A stretch of 64,000 nt of DNA from Tipula vernalis (taxonomy: Eukaryota > Arthropoda > Insecta > Diptera > Tipulidae). Below the pieces are notes generated by a model. The model searched no databases. It was not told where the DNA came from and worked only from the letters and a program-made list of their open reading frames with translations. Location: the NCBI GenBank assembly GCA_958295665.1, contig OY282558.1, positions 51,343,389 to 51,407,388 of the forward strand, written 5' to 3'. Numbering within the stretch: the first letter of the stretch is position 1; every line of letters starts with the position of its first letter. Shown in pieces: positions 47,401-58,163 of the stretch. A program made the translations under genes and the position numbers.

Positions 47401-47470
47401 ACACAGGACGATAAAAAAGAAATGAGTGGACGTTCCTTAAATCAGACCAAGTGGATTGTATGGTTTTAGG
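44441..47470. other. AT-rich non-coding stretch
   Basis: No convincing gene. Reading frames of 60-115 codons (for example 45554-45901, minus) are AT-driven and resemble nothing known. Long T/A runs are common. Confidence 0.5.
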
Positions 47471-47539
47471 GATGTCTGTGAAGGTAGCCCGAAAATTATC
47501 CCAGAAAAGTGTGTTGACAACACTAATATATAATGATAC

Positions 47540-47690
47540 AACAATATCACGATATTTTACTTGACATCCCAGAAAAATATATCTATCCTGACATTATTTA
47601 GTGTCAGCCCGGAAAAAAACTATCATGCCATTTTATGTCATCCCGAAAAAACTGTCGTGTCGTCAGTGTTTATCCCGAAAAAATATTTTT
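47540..47690. repeat. Loose TCCCGAAAA repeats near the left end of the giant inverted repeat
   Basis: CATCCCAGAAAAAT, CAGCCCGGAAAAAAACT, CATCCCGAAAAAACT and ATCCCGAAAAAAT occur at roughly 35-40 bp steps, with a further pair at 47488-47507. One inverted member is at the right end (52343-52365). Confidence 0.6.
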
Positions 47691-48920
47691 ACAAGATATA
47701 TGAGTTAATTTTTGCGTATTTTTTGGGTTTTCTAGCCAATAGCTGTACATTTTAAATACGAAAAGCGGAGCTACAGTCAAACGTAATTCCAAGAATTAGT
47801 GCAAGAAACCATCACAGCACAAGTATAAGAATTCTAGATCCCACTAGGATTCCTAAAAGTCATACAAAATATCAATAAACGAGCTCGGCTTGGTATAGGT
47901 TTTGTAGGCCATTGATACAGCTTGCTTATGGCCACTCTAAAAAAATTGTATTAGCCGTTAGGCAGTTATAGCCCCTTGAAGTCATATAATTTATCGATAA
48001 ATCTCCCTATTGACGATTGGAGCATTACGGATTTCACCTAGTGGCAAATTTCTAAACTAAATTTGGTGAAAATTTGACGTTCGAAATTATCGTAAACAAT
48101 TTTTGAACTGTAAACACAAATTTTACTTACCAGATTGCTAATAATTGTAAATAATTCCATTCTTGGATTATAAAAACAATTTTTAATTACCGGATTGCTA
48201 AATTTTCTTTCATCGCCTTTGTGACGAGTGTCACTTTGTCGAGAGGCGTTTTCTTTACTTTCACAATCGTAAATATCTTTTACTGCCGGCAAGGTAATTT
48301 GGGAACAGAGATAAAAAATATACATTCCGTTGCAACTTCGTGAACGTATTTTCGTTTTTTTTCTCTTCAAAACTTTGCGTATTGTATTCTACTTTCAATA
48401 AAAACATCACAAATACTCAGGAATAATTTTTGAATTTTATTATACTGAATGATCTTATTTGAGCTTCGTGTTTTTATTTTTTTTTAAATACAGTATTTCG
48501 TTTTTTCTATTCTTGTATTTCATTTACAAGACCAAAATTTAAATTCTTTACAGAATGAATTAACAATTTACATATTCAAAAATTTTTGTATTATGATTTT
48601 ACTTATTCGCCACGTGATGAATTTGGGATTTTTCGATTCATGAATTTCAAAATCGTAAATACAGTATTTCAAAGAACGAATATTCAGTATAATAAACGTA
48701 TGAAGAATGCAATGAAGCTAAAATAAAAGTACGAACTCCATCGTTATCTTAGTTATTTATATTTTATATTTTTATAATATTTAGGTGCGTAAGTACACCT
48801 TTTGGGGTAAGGTTGGTTAAATGGCCAAAAATATAATTAAATGATTTATCATTTATCTTCGCTCCCAAAACCATCTAATGTACAATATTAATTTGTTTTT
48901 ACTGCCAAAACTTTAAATAT

Positions 48921-49718
48921 GGCCGAGTATGATGAAACTGGTCTATTTCTCAACCGACTATGATGAATTTTGACACGTGCGTTGGAAATGGTATTCTTTA
49001 ATGATTTTTACATGAAGTGATGATGGCCAATTAGGACGGAACTTATCTATTTCTCAACGGATTTCAGTGGAATTTGGCATATGCGATAGAAATGGGATTC
49101 TAAAATGATTTTTAGATGAAGTTCTGGAATATGGCAAAATATGATGGAACTTCCCTATTCCGTAACCGATTATGATGAAATGCGACATTTGCTTTGAAAA
49201 TGGGATTCTAAAATGATTTTACATGAATTTCTGGAATATGGCGAACTATGATGGAACTTGCCTATTCCTTAACCCATTATGATGAAATACGACATGTGAC
49301 TTGGAAATGGGATTCTAAAATGATTTTTAGATGAAGTTCTGGAATAAGGCCAAATGTGATGTAACTTGCCTATTCCTTAACCGATTATGATGAAATGCGA
49401 CATGTGCGTGGATTCTAAAATGATTTAGATGAAGTTCTCGAATAAGACCAAATATGATGGAACTTCCCTATTCCTGAACCGATTATGATGAAATGCGACA
49501 TGTGCTTTGAAAATGAGATTCTAAAATGATTTTAGATGAAGTTCTGGAATATGGTCAGGTATGAACTTACGTTTTTATCAAACGATTATGATGAAATTCG
49601 ATTTTTACGCTGGAAGTGGAATTCTATGATTATCTTTAGATGAAGTTCTGGAATATGGCAAAATATGATGGAACTTGCCTATTCCGTAACCGATTATGAT
49701 CAAACGTAACCTACCGAT
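48921..49718. repeat. Loop of the giant inverted repeat: tandem units of about 105-115 bp
   Basis: About seven diverged units share AGATGAAGTTCTGGAATATG, GATGGAACTTGCCTATTCC, AACCGATTATGATGAAATGC and GGGATTCTAAAATGATTTT. The GTTCTGGAATA phrase lies near 49121, 49228, 49338, 49431, 49540 and 49643. No open frame crosses it. Confidence 0.88.
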
Positions 49719-50385
49719 CGGCCATATTTAAAGTTTTGGCAGTAAAAACAAATTAATATTGTACATTAGATGGTTTTGGGAGCGAAGATAAATGATAAAT
49801 CATTTAATTATATTTTTGGCCATTTAACCAACCTTACCCCAAAAGGTGTACTTACGCACCTAAATATTATAAAAATATAAAATATAAATAACTAAGATAA
49901 CGATGGAGTTTGTACTTTTATTTTAGCTTCATTGCATTCTTCATACGTTTATTATACTGAATATTCGTTCTTTGAAATACTGTATTTACGATTTTGAAAT
50001 TCTTGAATCGAAAAATCCCAAATTCATCACATGGCGAATAAGTAAAATCATAATACAAAAATTTTTGAATATGTAAATTGTTAATTCATTCTGTAAAGAA
50101 TTTAAATTTTGGTCTTTGTTCATAATACATGTATAATGCAAAATGAAATACAAGAATAGAAAAAACGAAATACTGTATTTAAAAAAAAATAAAAACACGA
50201 AGCTCAAATAAGAACATTCAGTATAATGAAATTCCAAATTCGTCACGTTGCGAATATGTATATTCATAATACAAAATTTTTTGTATTTTGTGTTTTTTCA
50301 ATTTCTTTATACGAATATTCGTTAATTTTTGAATGTAAGGATTGTTAATACATTCCGTATAGTATTTAAATTTGATCTCTGTTTG

Positions 50386-50505
50386 GGAATCCGATTCGAA
50401 CGTGATCGAGTCTTCGATGTATAAGATTGAAGAAACGATTGAATCTGATTCAATTCGAATAGAAATTTAATATATCGAAGACTCGATCACGTTCGAATCG
50501 AATTC
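50386..50505. repeat. 120-bp hairpin with about 36-bp arms
   Basis: GGAATCCGATTCGAACGTGA at 50386 pairs with TCACGTTCGAATCGAATTCC ending at 50505; pairing goes on through GATCGAGTCTTCGAT. The arms are separated by a spacer of about 46 bp. Lies in the right arm of the giant inverted repeat. Confidence 0.8.
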
Positions 50506-50681
50506 CTAAATAGCTCGTCAGTTTACTATGGAAAAGTCTAGGCTTATTGACGATTGTAAAAGTAGAGAAAGTGCCTCTCGACACTTCTCACAATGGTGAC
50601 GTAAGAAAATTTTGCAATCCTGTAATTAAAAATTGTTTTTGTAACCCAAAATTGGAATTATTTACAATTATTAGCAATCTG

Positions 50682-50931
50682 GGGGCCTATTCTCGAATTC
50701 CACATCCATTATCCACATGTGGACATCTGTCAAAACTAATAAAAATTGAATTTTTTCGGTACTAAGGGAATATTTCCGAATGGGTATAAGAATGTGGAAA
50801 AATTCCCCATATAGCAAAATGTCAATGCCGCTTGTGTTTTATACACGAATTACAATTTTCGAACGTTTTCTTGTGAACTTTGACAGATGCCCATATGTGG
50901 AAAATGGATGTGAAATTCGAGAATAGGCCCC
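50682..50931. mobile_element. PIF/Harbinger-type MITE (250 bp, CTG target duplication)
   Basis: Terminal inverted repeats start GGGGCCTATTCTCGAATT and pair with the far end over about 50 bp (the interior pair is GACATCTGTCAAA with TTTGACAGATGCC). CTG is present on both sides (50679-50681 and 50932-50934). The matching left arm of the giant inverted repeat (near 48118-48150) has the unfilled site with a single CTG, which fixes both ends exactly. A 3-bp CWG duplication and GGGGCC termini are typical of the PIF/Harbinger superfamily. There is no coding capacity, so it would need transposase in trans. Confidence 0.88.
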
Positions 50932-51048
50932 CTGGTAAGTAAAAATTGTGTTTACAGTTCAAAATTGGCATTTGAGCGTCAAATTATCAGCTAGCTCAGT
51001 TTAAAAATGTTCCACTAGGTGGAATCCGTGATGCTCAGATCAACAATA

Positions 51049-51463
51049 GTGGCTTTCCAATCGACCACCGCAAGTACTTTTAAGTGCGAAAAATATAACC
51101 TCGAAACAAACATAACCTCGAAATTTTTAATTCACATAATACCAGAAAATAATGTGATTGTGGATTAATTTTTTAAATTTATCGTGATAAAATATTAAAA
51201 TAAATATTTCAAAAATACATTTTAGCTCTATTGTTGTAAATGATTATCAAGTATCACATAGCGGAGAATGTTGACGTAACTACTTGTAGCTATTCATGAC
51301 AAAACAGCTAGAGCAGTTACGAGTAGATGATTTAGGTTGGAGTGGCTGCTTACGCACACTTAGACCGGTGACGGTCCATTGTGACACTTAATCCTAGATG
51401 ATTTAGCAAAGACATAAACCACAAGTGCCTATAAGTACTTGCAGTGGTCGATTGGAAAACCAC
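51049..51463. mobile_element. MITE with 30-bp inverted ends and TA target duplication (415 bp)
   Basis: The ends GTGGCTTTCCAATCGACCAC and GTGGTCGATTGGAAAACCAC pair with two mismatches in the first 30 bp, extending through GCAAGTACTT. TA flanks both sides (51047-51048, 51464-51465). The opposite arm near 47990-48010 appears to be the empty site with one TA. A TA duplication suggests a Tc1/mariner-type transposase in trans. Confidence 0.75.
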
Positions 51464-52384
51464 TAATACAGTATTATAATTTATTTGTATTTAACACGTG
51501 AAAGTAATAGTAACAGAAATTTTTTAGAGAAGTCAGCTTTAAGAATTTTGAATTTTTGGTACATAAATATAAAATAAAATTAATTTTTTTACTGTAACTC
51601 ATGCCTAAGTAGTGGCCATTTTTATTCGTGTTAATTGCTTTTGTTTACGTTTTTCTTTCGATAAAAAGAAAACTGATTAATAAAAAAAGTTAAATGTCTA
51701 ATGAGGCTAACTCTAGAAATTTACTACGATGGGATATTTTTTGAAAGCGATGTCCCTTAAAGATTATAATTTATTTGGTACTTAAGCGAATAAAAATGGA
51801 ATATGTGACTCGGTCAACTTTCTTCTCTTTCGTTTGATATGATCTATGCAAAATTGTAGTAGTATTAGTATGGCTTACATATCTACATTTTTTGCCAAAT
51901 TGAGCTATTGGTGCCAATGTAATAATAAACTTTAGTATCAAAAAACTTTTTACAGTGGCCATAAGCAAGCTGTATCCATGGCCTACAAAACCTATACCAA
52001 GCCGTGCTCGTTAATTGATATCTTGTATGACTTCTAGGGGCTAGTAGTTTATGCTTTGTGCAACTTCAAAATACTTTATCGAATAATTTGTATAAGTGAA
52101 TATTGTAATTATGACTCAGTGTGAATTATTGTCAATCAATTTATTTATAAAATACTTAAAAAAGTGAATTTATTTATAATATATTTTACGTACCTAATAG
52201 TGTTTTTATTAAACATATAAAATAAGTATTTTATGATTTTATCAGACAGATTATATAAATATATTTTGTTTCGTTATAGTTTTCATAATACGCCAGTTAT
52301 AATACATACTATATATTAGTATTACCATATTTAAAAATAATCGTTTTCTGGGATTTTTTATCGGGCTAATTTCACAGAGGTGTT

Positions 52385-52934
52385 TTTGGGTCGCTGGAAC
52401 CTTATCCGAAACTAGTTTTGCCCGCTCAAGTCAGCGTTTTTTCTAATCTCAAAAAACAGCTTGAAACTATAAAACCCAATAAGATCAACCCTTAACTTTT
52501 ATAACCCTATACCTTTATAGCTCAATAACCTTGAGATCGATAACGTCTAACTCTAAAACCCTTATCCTCAAAATCTTTAACCTCAAAACTCATAAATCTC
52601 ACATCCCAATAAACTACAAACCCAAAGTGCAGCAAAAAAAAAAAAAAATTACTCACAAAACTTAAACCTCGTCCAAACGTCCATCACTTCATTACCTTCA
52701 ACCCGTAAGTTTCAAAGCCCTGAAGTCCCATGACCCTATAACCCCAACATCCTACAACCCATCCAAAATACCATAACTCTACAACTCTTAAATGCGACAA
52801 AAAAATACTTTGAGGTGGACAGTTAAAACTCCACGACACCACATCTCTACAAATCCATCACGTTTCAACTTGTAACCCTATAATCCTAAAATGCAACAAT
52901 AAATATACTTGTACGTAAGACTTGAGTTCTGAGT
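52385..52934. repeat. Strongly G-depleted, AC-rich stretch with AACCCTATAACCC-like words
   Basis: From about 52440 to 52900 the + strand has very few G residues, and words such as ATAACCCTATA, CTCTAAAACCC, CTATAACCCC and CATCCCAATAAACTAC recur irregularly. The asymmetry contrasts with both flanks. It resembles a decayed short C-rich repeat, not coding DNA. Confidence 0.6.
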
Positions 52935-53091
52935 CTGACAGTTTTGCCGTGTGTCGACATCCACGGCATCTCAACGCGGAGACGGTGGGCAACGGAGTTG
53001 TTCCGCAATCCGGCAAAGTCCCAGGGTCATGACGCTCATGCCGTCATGGTCGGCACACGGTAGTCAGTAGGGAGTCAGAACAACAGTTTCG
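52935..53091. other. GC-rich island upstream of the next pseudogene
   Basis: About 155 bp are much richer in G and C than any neighbouring DNA (GGCATCTCAACGCGGAGACG and CATGACGCTCATGCCGTCAT). GCCGTGTGTCGAC and GTCGGCACACGG are imperfect inverted partners at its two ends. It may be the 5' untranslated part of the family that starts at 53092. Confidence 0.45.
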
Positions 53092-54530
53092 GTGGCTGGT
53101 CAGGGTGGGAAAAAGGGCCCCCAGATGTCGTTATCAAACGACCACAGCTCTACATCGGTGGGTAACTTGGCCTTTGAAGAGTATAATGTTACAAGAAAGG
53201 CATCATGCAATAATTGCGTAGACTCGGACATTTGCTTCTCCAATGATCTGGCGGGAATCAAAAAATCATGTCAGGATTGCTATTTTTGTTTAACGAACGT
53301 TTTTGGCCCAACCGATAAACAAAATCTTCGATTTCTTATGCAACTGGTGAATCTTGTGACTTGTCCTACCATTCTTAAAGCTGAAGAGAGTAACAAAAGT
53401 AATACTACTAGCGATGAATATAAAAATGCAATGTAAAGATGAACGATGAAACATCAGAAGAATCAGAAGACGAGACTAATGAAAATAACAATGGGTTCAC
53501 TCAAGAAGAGCTTAATGACTTGTTTCGAGATGCTTTACTTTCAAAAGAAATTGCTGAACTAATGGCGTCAAGATTAAAAAAGAAAGATTACCTAGCTCCA
53601 GGAACTCGTTTAACATTTTATCGCGAAAGAGATACCCAGTTTAGAAAATATTTTACAGGCGTAAAAAATTCAGTTTACTGTAACAATATTGGAGGGCTAA
53701 TGAATGAGGATAATGTTTCTTATGCCTGGCGTTTATTCATAGATTCTTCAACATGTATTTAAAAGCAGTCTTGCTTCATAATGGCAGCCATCTTGCTCCG
53801 CCACCTGTTGGTCATTCGGTTGTGTTAAAAAAAGAGTACCGCACAATCTTTGCTTCCTACTCGAAAAATTAGATTACGCTAAACACAAGTGGAAAATATG
53901 TGGAGATTTAAAAATAATGACAATTTTATTAGCTCGTGCGGAACATTATGCGAGAAAGGATTGGCTAACTAGAAACAATTTAACTACATATAAAGCTGTG
54001 ACTTGTAAAACAATTCGTCTAAGCAATGAAAACTACGGAGAGCAAAGCTTTTATGTACATATTTGAAAAGTTTTCTAAACTGTCTGATGCGAAAATAACA
54101 GATGGTATTTTTGGTGGACTACAAATTAGAGAACTTTTGAAAGAGACTGAATTCCAAAAAAGGATGGCTAAGGTGGAGGAAGCAGCTTAGCACAGTTTTA
54201 GAGACGTTACGAAAAAATTCTACGAAATAGGAAAGATCCTAATTACGTGACTATAGTTGAAAATATGGTAAAAAATATGGGATGCCTAATGAATCTAAGG
54301 CTGCACTTTCTTTAATTGAGTACTTTCCTAAAAATTTTGGCGATTTTAGTGAAGAGCAGGGTGAAAGATTCCACCAGGATTTAAAAGATATTGAAAAGAG
54401 ACATCAGGGTGTTTGGTACAGCCATATGTTGGCCATATGTATAGTAGTTATATGTTGGAGACACGTCAAACCAATACAAATGAAAAGCACTACGAAAGTC
54501 ATTTATATATAAACGAACGTTTGAGAATCG
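53092..54530 (+). pseudogene. Dispersed arthropod gene family, second type (broken)
   Basis: Conserved blocks appear in order in shifting frames. NCVDSDICFSNDLAGIKKSC and DCYFCLTNVFG are in the first frame (53092-53436, which stops). ASRLKKKDYLAPGTRLTFYR and AWRLFIDSSTCI are in the second (53439-53762). LKAVLLHNGSHLAPP and KWKICGDLKIMTILLAR follow to about 53945, GGLQIRELLKETEFQKRMAK near 54120, and YFPKNFGDFSEEQGERFHQD at 54282-54400. This block order is that of a large multicopy family in arthropod genomes, always uncharacterised, and suspected to be part of a transposon. Biochemical role unknown. At least six stops or shifts disable it. It has no visible introns. Confidence 0.68.
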
Positions 54531-54659
54531 TGAGAGGCGAGGGAACTCACATAAATCAAACACTCCAAAGGGATCAGAAGAATGCTACGTCCACATGGTT
54601 GTTCCACGGTATCGCTAAATGCAAGTTGTTATAATGCAGGAAATCTTGATCTAATTGGG

Positions 54660-55985
54660 TATTCGAATTATGATTTTGGAGATAAATTTTAGTAGACACA
54701 GGGACAGATGTATCAGTAATTCCCATTAGTTTCGTAAAAATTCCAGAAGGCGCCACAGAATATGATCTGCACGCAGCGAATGGAACGAAAATTAAAGCTT
54801 TTGGAACACTTGAAATCAAATTAAACATGGGTCTTCGTAGAGTATTTACCTGAAAGTTGATTATAGCCGACGTAACCGTCCCCATAATATGGCCCATGAA
54901 AGAAACGCGATTAATTCGGAGATTTTAGAATTAATAACAAAATTCGCGGAAGTTCACCAGACGAATTAAAAATTCCGGTAGAACTCTTCGAAAATATCAT
55001 GTCACGAGGAGTATGTAGGCCGACCAAAAGCGAATGGTCCGGTCCATTGAACTTAATACCTAAAGAGAACGGGGAATGGAGACCTTTTTGGCAATTAACG
55101 CGAGTTAAACCATATTAGCAATTCAGACTGCTATCCAGTACCACATTTGCAGGATTTTTCAGGGACATTCATTGTAGAGACTGTACCAATAATTCTATAC
55201 TAGCATTTGAAAAGTGTAGGACAACAGTAGGATACAATTAATATAAATAAAAGCATCAACTACGCTAAATTAGCTGAGTTACATGCAGAATATGAAGAGA
55301 TAATGAATTCGATATAGAACGGAAATATGGGACTAAGTAATAGTACAACTAATTACAGACAAGTTGATATAGCCGTCAATAAAGAAAAATGTCAAAGTTA
55401 TGACACAATCGTGCTTGGCTCACCAGAAGTCAAAAGTTGGTAGGCATAACCAGACGCAGATCAGTAATTTTAAAGCAACGTCTGCACGTTTTACCGGCAT
55501 ACACTTGTACATAATTGGGCCACTGCCCATTCCAAGTAACCAGAAATAGAGTATAACCCTATATTAACCGATACAATCGGCAGCTATCAGGTGTTGTTAT
55601 AGACTCGACTGGACGGAAATTATACCAGCAGTTTACTTTTGGAACTACGCACAACATTTAATGATAAGAAACAGGTGACCCCGGAGTTAGTTTACGGGAG
55701 CACGATAAGAATTCCAGGTTAATTTTTAGAGAAGCAAGATGTAGTAATGCTACAGTCGAAATTCGTGAAAAATTTAAAACAGCACTTCAGCGAGATAAGG
55801 CCAGAAACTGCGACTAGACATGCTCAGGATAGAGTATTCGTTAGCTAGTTGTTAGAAACATGTATTACATGTTTTCCTTCGCATTGATACAGTACGAAGA
55901 GCTCTTCAGCTGCATACACAGGTCTATATGCTGTAATCAACAGTGGAGAGAAATTTTTCGGGGAACACGTTTAGTAGGCACTATA
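54660..55985 (+). pseudogene. Ty3/gypsy pol relic (PR, RT start, IN end)
   Basis: Short readable pieces are scattered over several frames: VDTGTDVSVIPISFVKIPEG (protease, near 54695), VCRPTKSEWSGPLNLIP (RT entry, near 55010), ARFTGIHLYIIGPLPIP (start of the integrase catalytic core, near 55485), and RTTFNDKKQVTPELVYGSTI followed by integrase C-terminal text (55640-55960). Most of RT and all of RNase H are gone, so internal deletions occurred. It is the same broad type as the 14.98-17.38 kb relic. Its gag is not seen. Confidence 0.72.
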
Positions 55986-56774
55986 CCATTTGAAAATGCC
56001 ATTGTTTTATAAAGCATTACAGGTATCCCTTGAGTTACACTGTTTTCGAGCAATTTTTGCAAGTTTCAGTCTTGCAGCATAACATTTATTAAAAGTGTAA
56101 AAGTTTATCACTATAACCGGCTCCATCGAAGCATGGGAAAATGGCTAGACCAAATAAAATTTCTTCCTTTATGGTACCGTAAGCAAAGTGTTTAATAAGC
56201 AACTCTATGAAAGATGAAGATTTACCTCGACAAAATATCCAGAATTATTTTTCAATTTTTTGTTTACAATTTAGCTAAGGCAAAGTGCTAAAAGGTTCAT
56301 TTAGTCCTTAGTCTAGTCCCTAATTATTTTGTAAGAATTGATTAGATCTTGTGAGATTCAAGAATAAATCTAGAGGCAGCTCAATTATCATTCTCTTATA
56401 ATCTCCAATAAACTTGCCCATTGGTGGAGACAAATACCTTTGAATTGTAAATAACCAGGCAAACAGACTGTTAGCCAAATTATTAGTGACACATCGAATC
56501 TATTAAACTCATTCACGCTCTTAGTACAAGAGTAAACGTAAATTTCTCTCAGAGACGAGTAAAACCTTTCGATCCAGGTTCCATGTCACCGGTTACAGTA
56601 ACATTGAAAATTCTATTTCAATCCTTTTATTGTCTAAAACCTATTTTGGCTAAATAAAGGTTTTATCACCAAGTGGTTTCAAACTAATGAAACTCATGAC
56701 CACCGTCGTATTGAACGACGATACAATCAATCACACAGTGCCAAGCGTAGTACTTTGTATAAATAAAAACAATC
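55986..56774. other. Non-coding flank upstream of the MICU-like gene
   Basis: No frame of interest. A TATAAATA word lies at 56758-56765 but only 10 nt before the ATG, so it is not a usable TATA box for this start. The promoter could be anywhere in this stretch or further upstream. Confidence 0.45.
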
Positions 56775-58082
56775 ATGGTGTCCATATTACGAATGACAGT
56801 CCGATTAAAAAATACAAATTTATTGAATTGTAATGAAATTACGCGAAATATTTCCAATAATAATTATCGCTATCAACGCAATACAACAAGTGAACTAGCA
56901 AAATGTGCAATAATAGTGGGTGGTAGTTTCATAGCGTATACAATAGCAAAAAAAAATTCGTCTACGGCTCGTACCTTAAGTAAGCGTAATCGTGATCAGC
57001 CGATTAAATTAACAGCACGAGAACAACGATTTATAGAATTCGCGTCCGCCGAATTCAATGGACAACTTTATATGACGCCACAAGATTTTTTAGATTCGGC
57101 TATTGAACAGGCACCCAGACCTCGTTTGAAAAGGCGTAAATTAACAACCGCAGATATTAATAACATCCGAGAGGTAACATCTTCAGTGAAACATGGATCA
57201 CCAACATTATTCCGATCATTAAGTGATAAAGGAATTATATCGTATATAGAGTACTTATTTCTTTTATCCATCTTAATAAAACCACAGTCTGGTTTTAAAA
57301 TTGCCTTTGATATGTTTGACACGGATGGCAATAAACGTATAGATAAAAATGAATTTCTAGTCATGGAGAAAATATTTAGTTATGCTTGGCGTGGAAAACG
57401 TGGAATTGAAATGATTGAGGGTGCACAAAGTGATGACTACGTCGACGATGAAGCTGGCCTACAACGAAAGCACAACGTCGACACTTCGCTACTTATTTAT
57501 TTCTTTGGTAAAAAAGGAAATAAACTTTTAAATTTAAAGCGATTCTATCGTTTTATGAATAATTTACAAACGGAAGTACTCGAATTGGAATTTAATGAAT
57601 ACTCCAAAGGACGTTCCAATATATCAGAAGTTGATTTTGCCAATATTTTACTACGCTACACCGATCTCAATACAGACGAATATGATATGTATTTGGATCG
57701 TTTACTCGATCGTGTGCCCGAGCCAAAAGGAATATCATTTACCGAGTTTCGTGTTTTTTGTCAATTTTTAAATAATTTGGAAGATTTTAGTATCGCAATG
57801 CGAATGTATACACTCGCCGGTCAATCGATATCGAAAGATGAATTCTTGCGTGCCGTTAAAATATGCACCGGCCTAAGCATATCAAATTATCTAGTCGATA
57901 CGGTATTTGCGATTTTCGATGAAGACGGTGATGGTTTATTGTCGTACCGAGAGTTTATTGCGATTATGAAGGATAAGGTTCATCGTGGCTTTAAATCAAG
58001 TGCAAAATCAGAAGGTTGGGATGCATTTAAGAATTGTCTAAAACAAGAATTAAAATCCAATGTACCTTATCAACGGAAATAA
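56775..58082 (+). CDS. MICU3: MICU2/3-like mitochondrial calcium uptake protein (435 aa), single exon
   Basis: A full open frame encodes a regulator of the mitochondrial calcium uniporter, expected in the intermembrane space, where MICU proteins gate the MCU channel by binding calcium. Residues 1-40 are basic with Ser/Asn, as in a mitochondrial targeting sequence; 41-59 (AKCAIIVGGSFIAYTIA) is a hydrophobic segment. The first EF-hand loop starts DTDGNKRIDKNE at residue 182, the second DEDGDGLLSYRE at 382, both with all liganding positions. Conserved stretches between (FYRFMNNLQTEVLELEFNEY, FCQFLNNLEDFSIAMRMY) match MICU2/MICU3 better than MICU1. Length is that of the family. ATG 56775 is the first; Met7 (56793) is an alternative. 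No intron, stop or frameshift interrupts it, unusual for this family, so it may be a retrocopy that stayed intact. Confidence 0.82.
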   Translation: MVSILRMTVRLKNTNLLNCNEITRNISNNNYRYQRNTTSELAKCAIIVGGSFIAYTIAKKNSSTARTLSKRNRDQPIKLTAREQRFIEFASAEFNGQLYMTPQDFLDSAIEQAPRPRLKRRKLTTADINNIREVTSSVKHGSPTLFRSLSDKGIISYIEYLFLLSILIKPQSGFKIAFDMFDTDGNKRIDKNEFLVMEKIFSYAWRGKRGIEMIEGAQSDDYVDDEAGLQRKHNVDTSLLIYFFGKKGNKLLNLKRFYRFMNNLQTEVLELEFNEYSKGRSNISEVDFANILLRYTDLNTDEYDMYLDRLLDRVPEPKGISFTEFRVFCQFLNNLEDFSIAMRMYTLAGQSISKDEFLRAVKICTGLSISNYLVDTVFAIFDEDGDGLLSYREFIAIMKDKVHRGFKSSAKSEGWDAFKNCLKQELKSNVPYQRK

Positions 58083-58147
58083 CATTATTTTTGGAAGCAG
58101 GTCAGATATTTAATGCATTCGGGGTTTTTATGTCCAACCACTGTATT

Positions 58148-58153
58148 AATAAA
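58148..58153 (+). promoter_or_regulatory. Polyadenylation signal AATAAA (first)
   Basis: AATAAA lies 65 nt after the MICU-like stop codon. A second AATAAA is at 58225-58230. Either could end the transcript. Confidence 0.55.
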
Positions 58154-58163
58154 GCTGCTGCAA

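Larger units (their letters stand above)
47471..52384. repeat. Giant foldback-like inverted repeat, about 4.9 kb
   Basis: Nested pieces pair in mirror order: 47471-47512 with 52343-52384 (TAGCCCGA..., ATCCCAGAAAA), 47859-47940 with 51953-52032, 48013-48290 with 50545-51040, and 48432-48920 with 49719-50234. The inner 490 bp is almost perfect; the outer pieces are more diverged and the right arm is enlarged by MITEs. The loop (48921-49718) is a tandem array. No transposase gene lies inside. A foldback transposon or an inverted duplication would both explain this. Confidence 0.82.

Noticed and set aside
54282..54634. Two overlapping frames considered as a small host gene
   Set aside because: The first carries the EEQGERFHQD block of the dispersed family, so it is the end of that pseudogene; the second is out of frame with no similarity.
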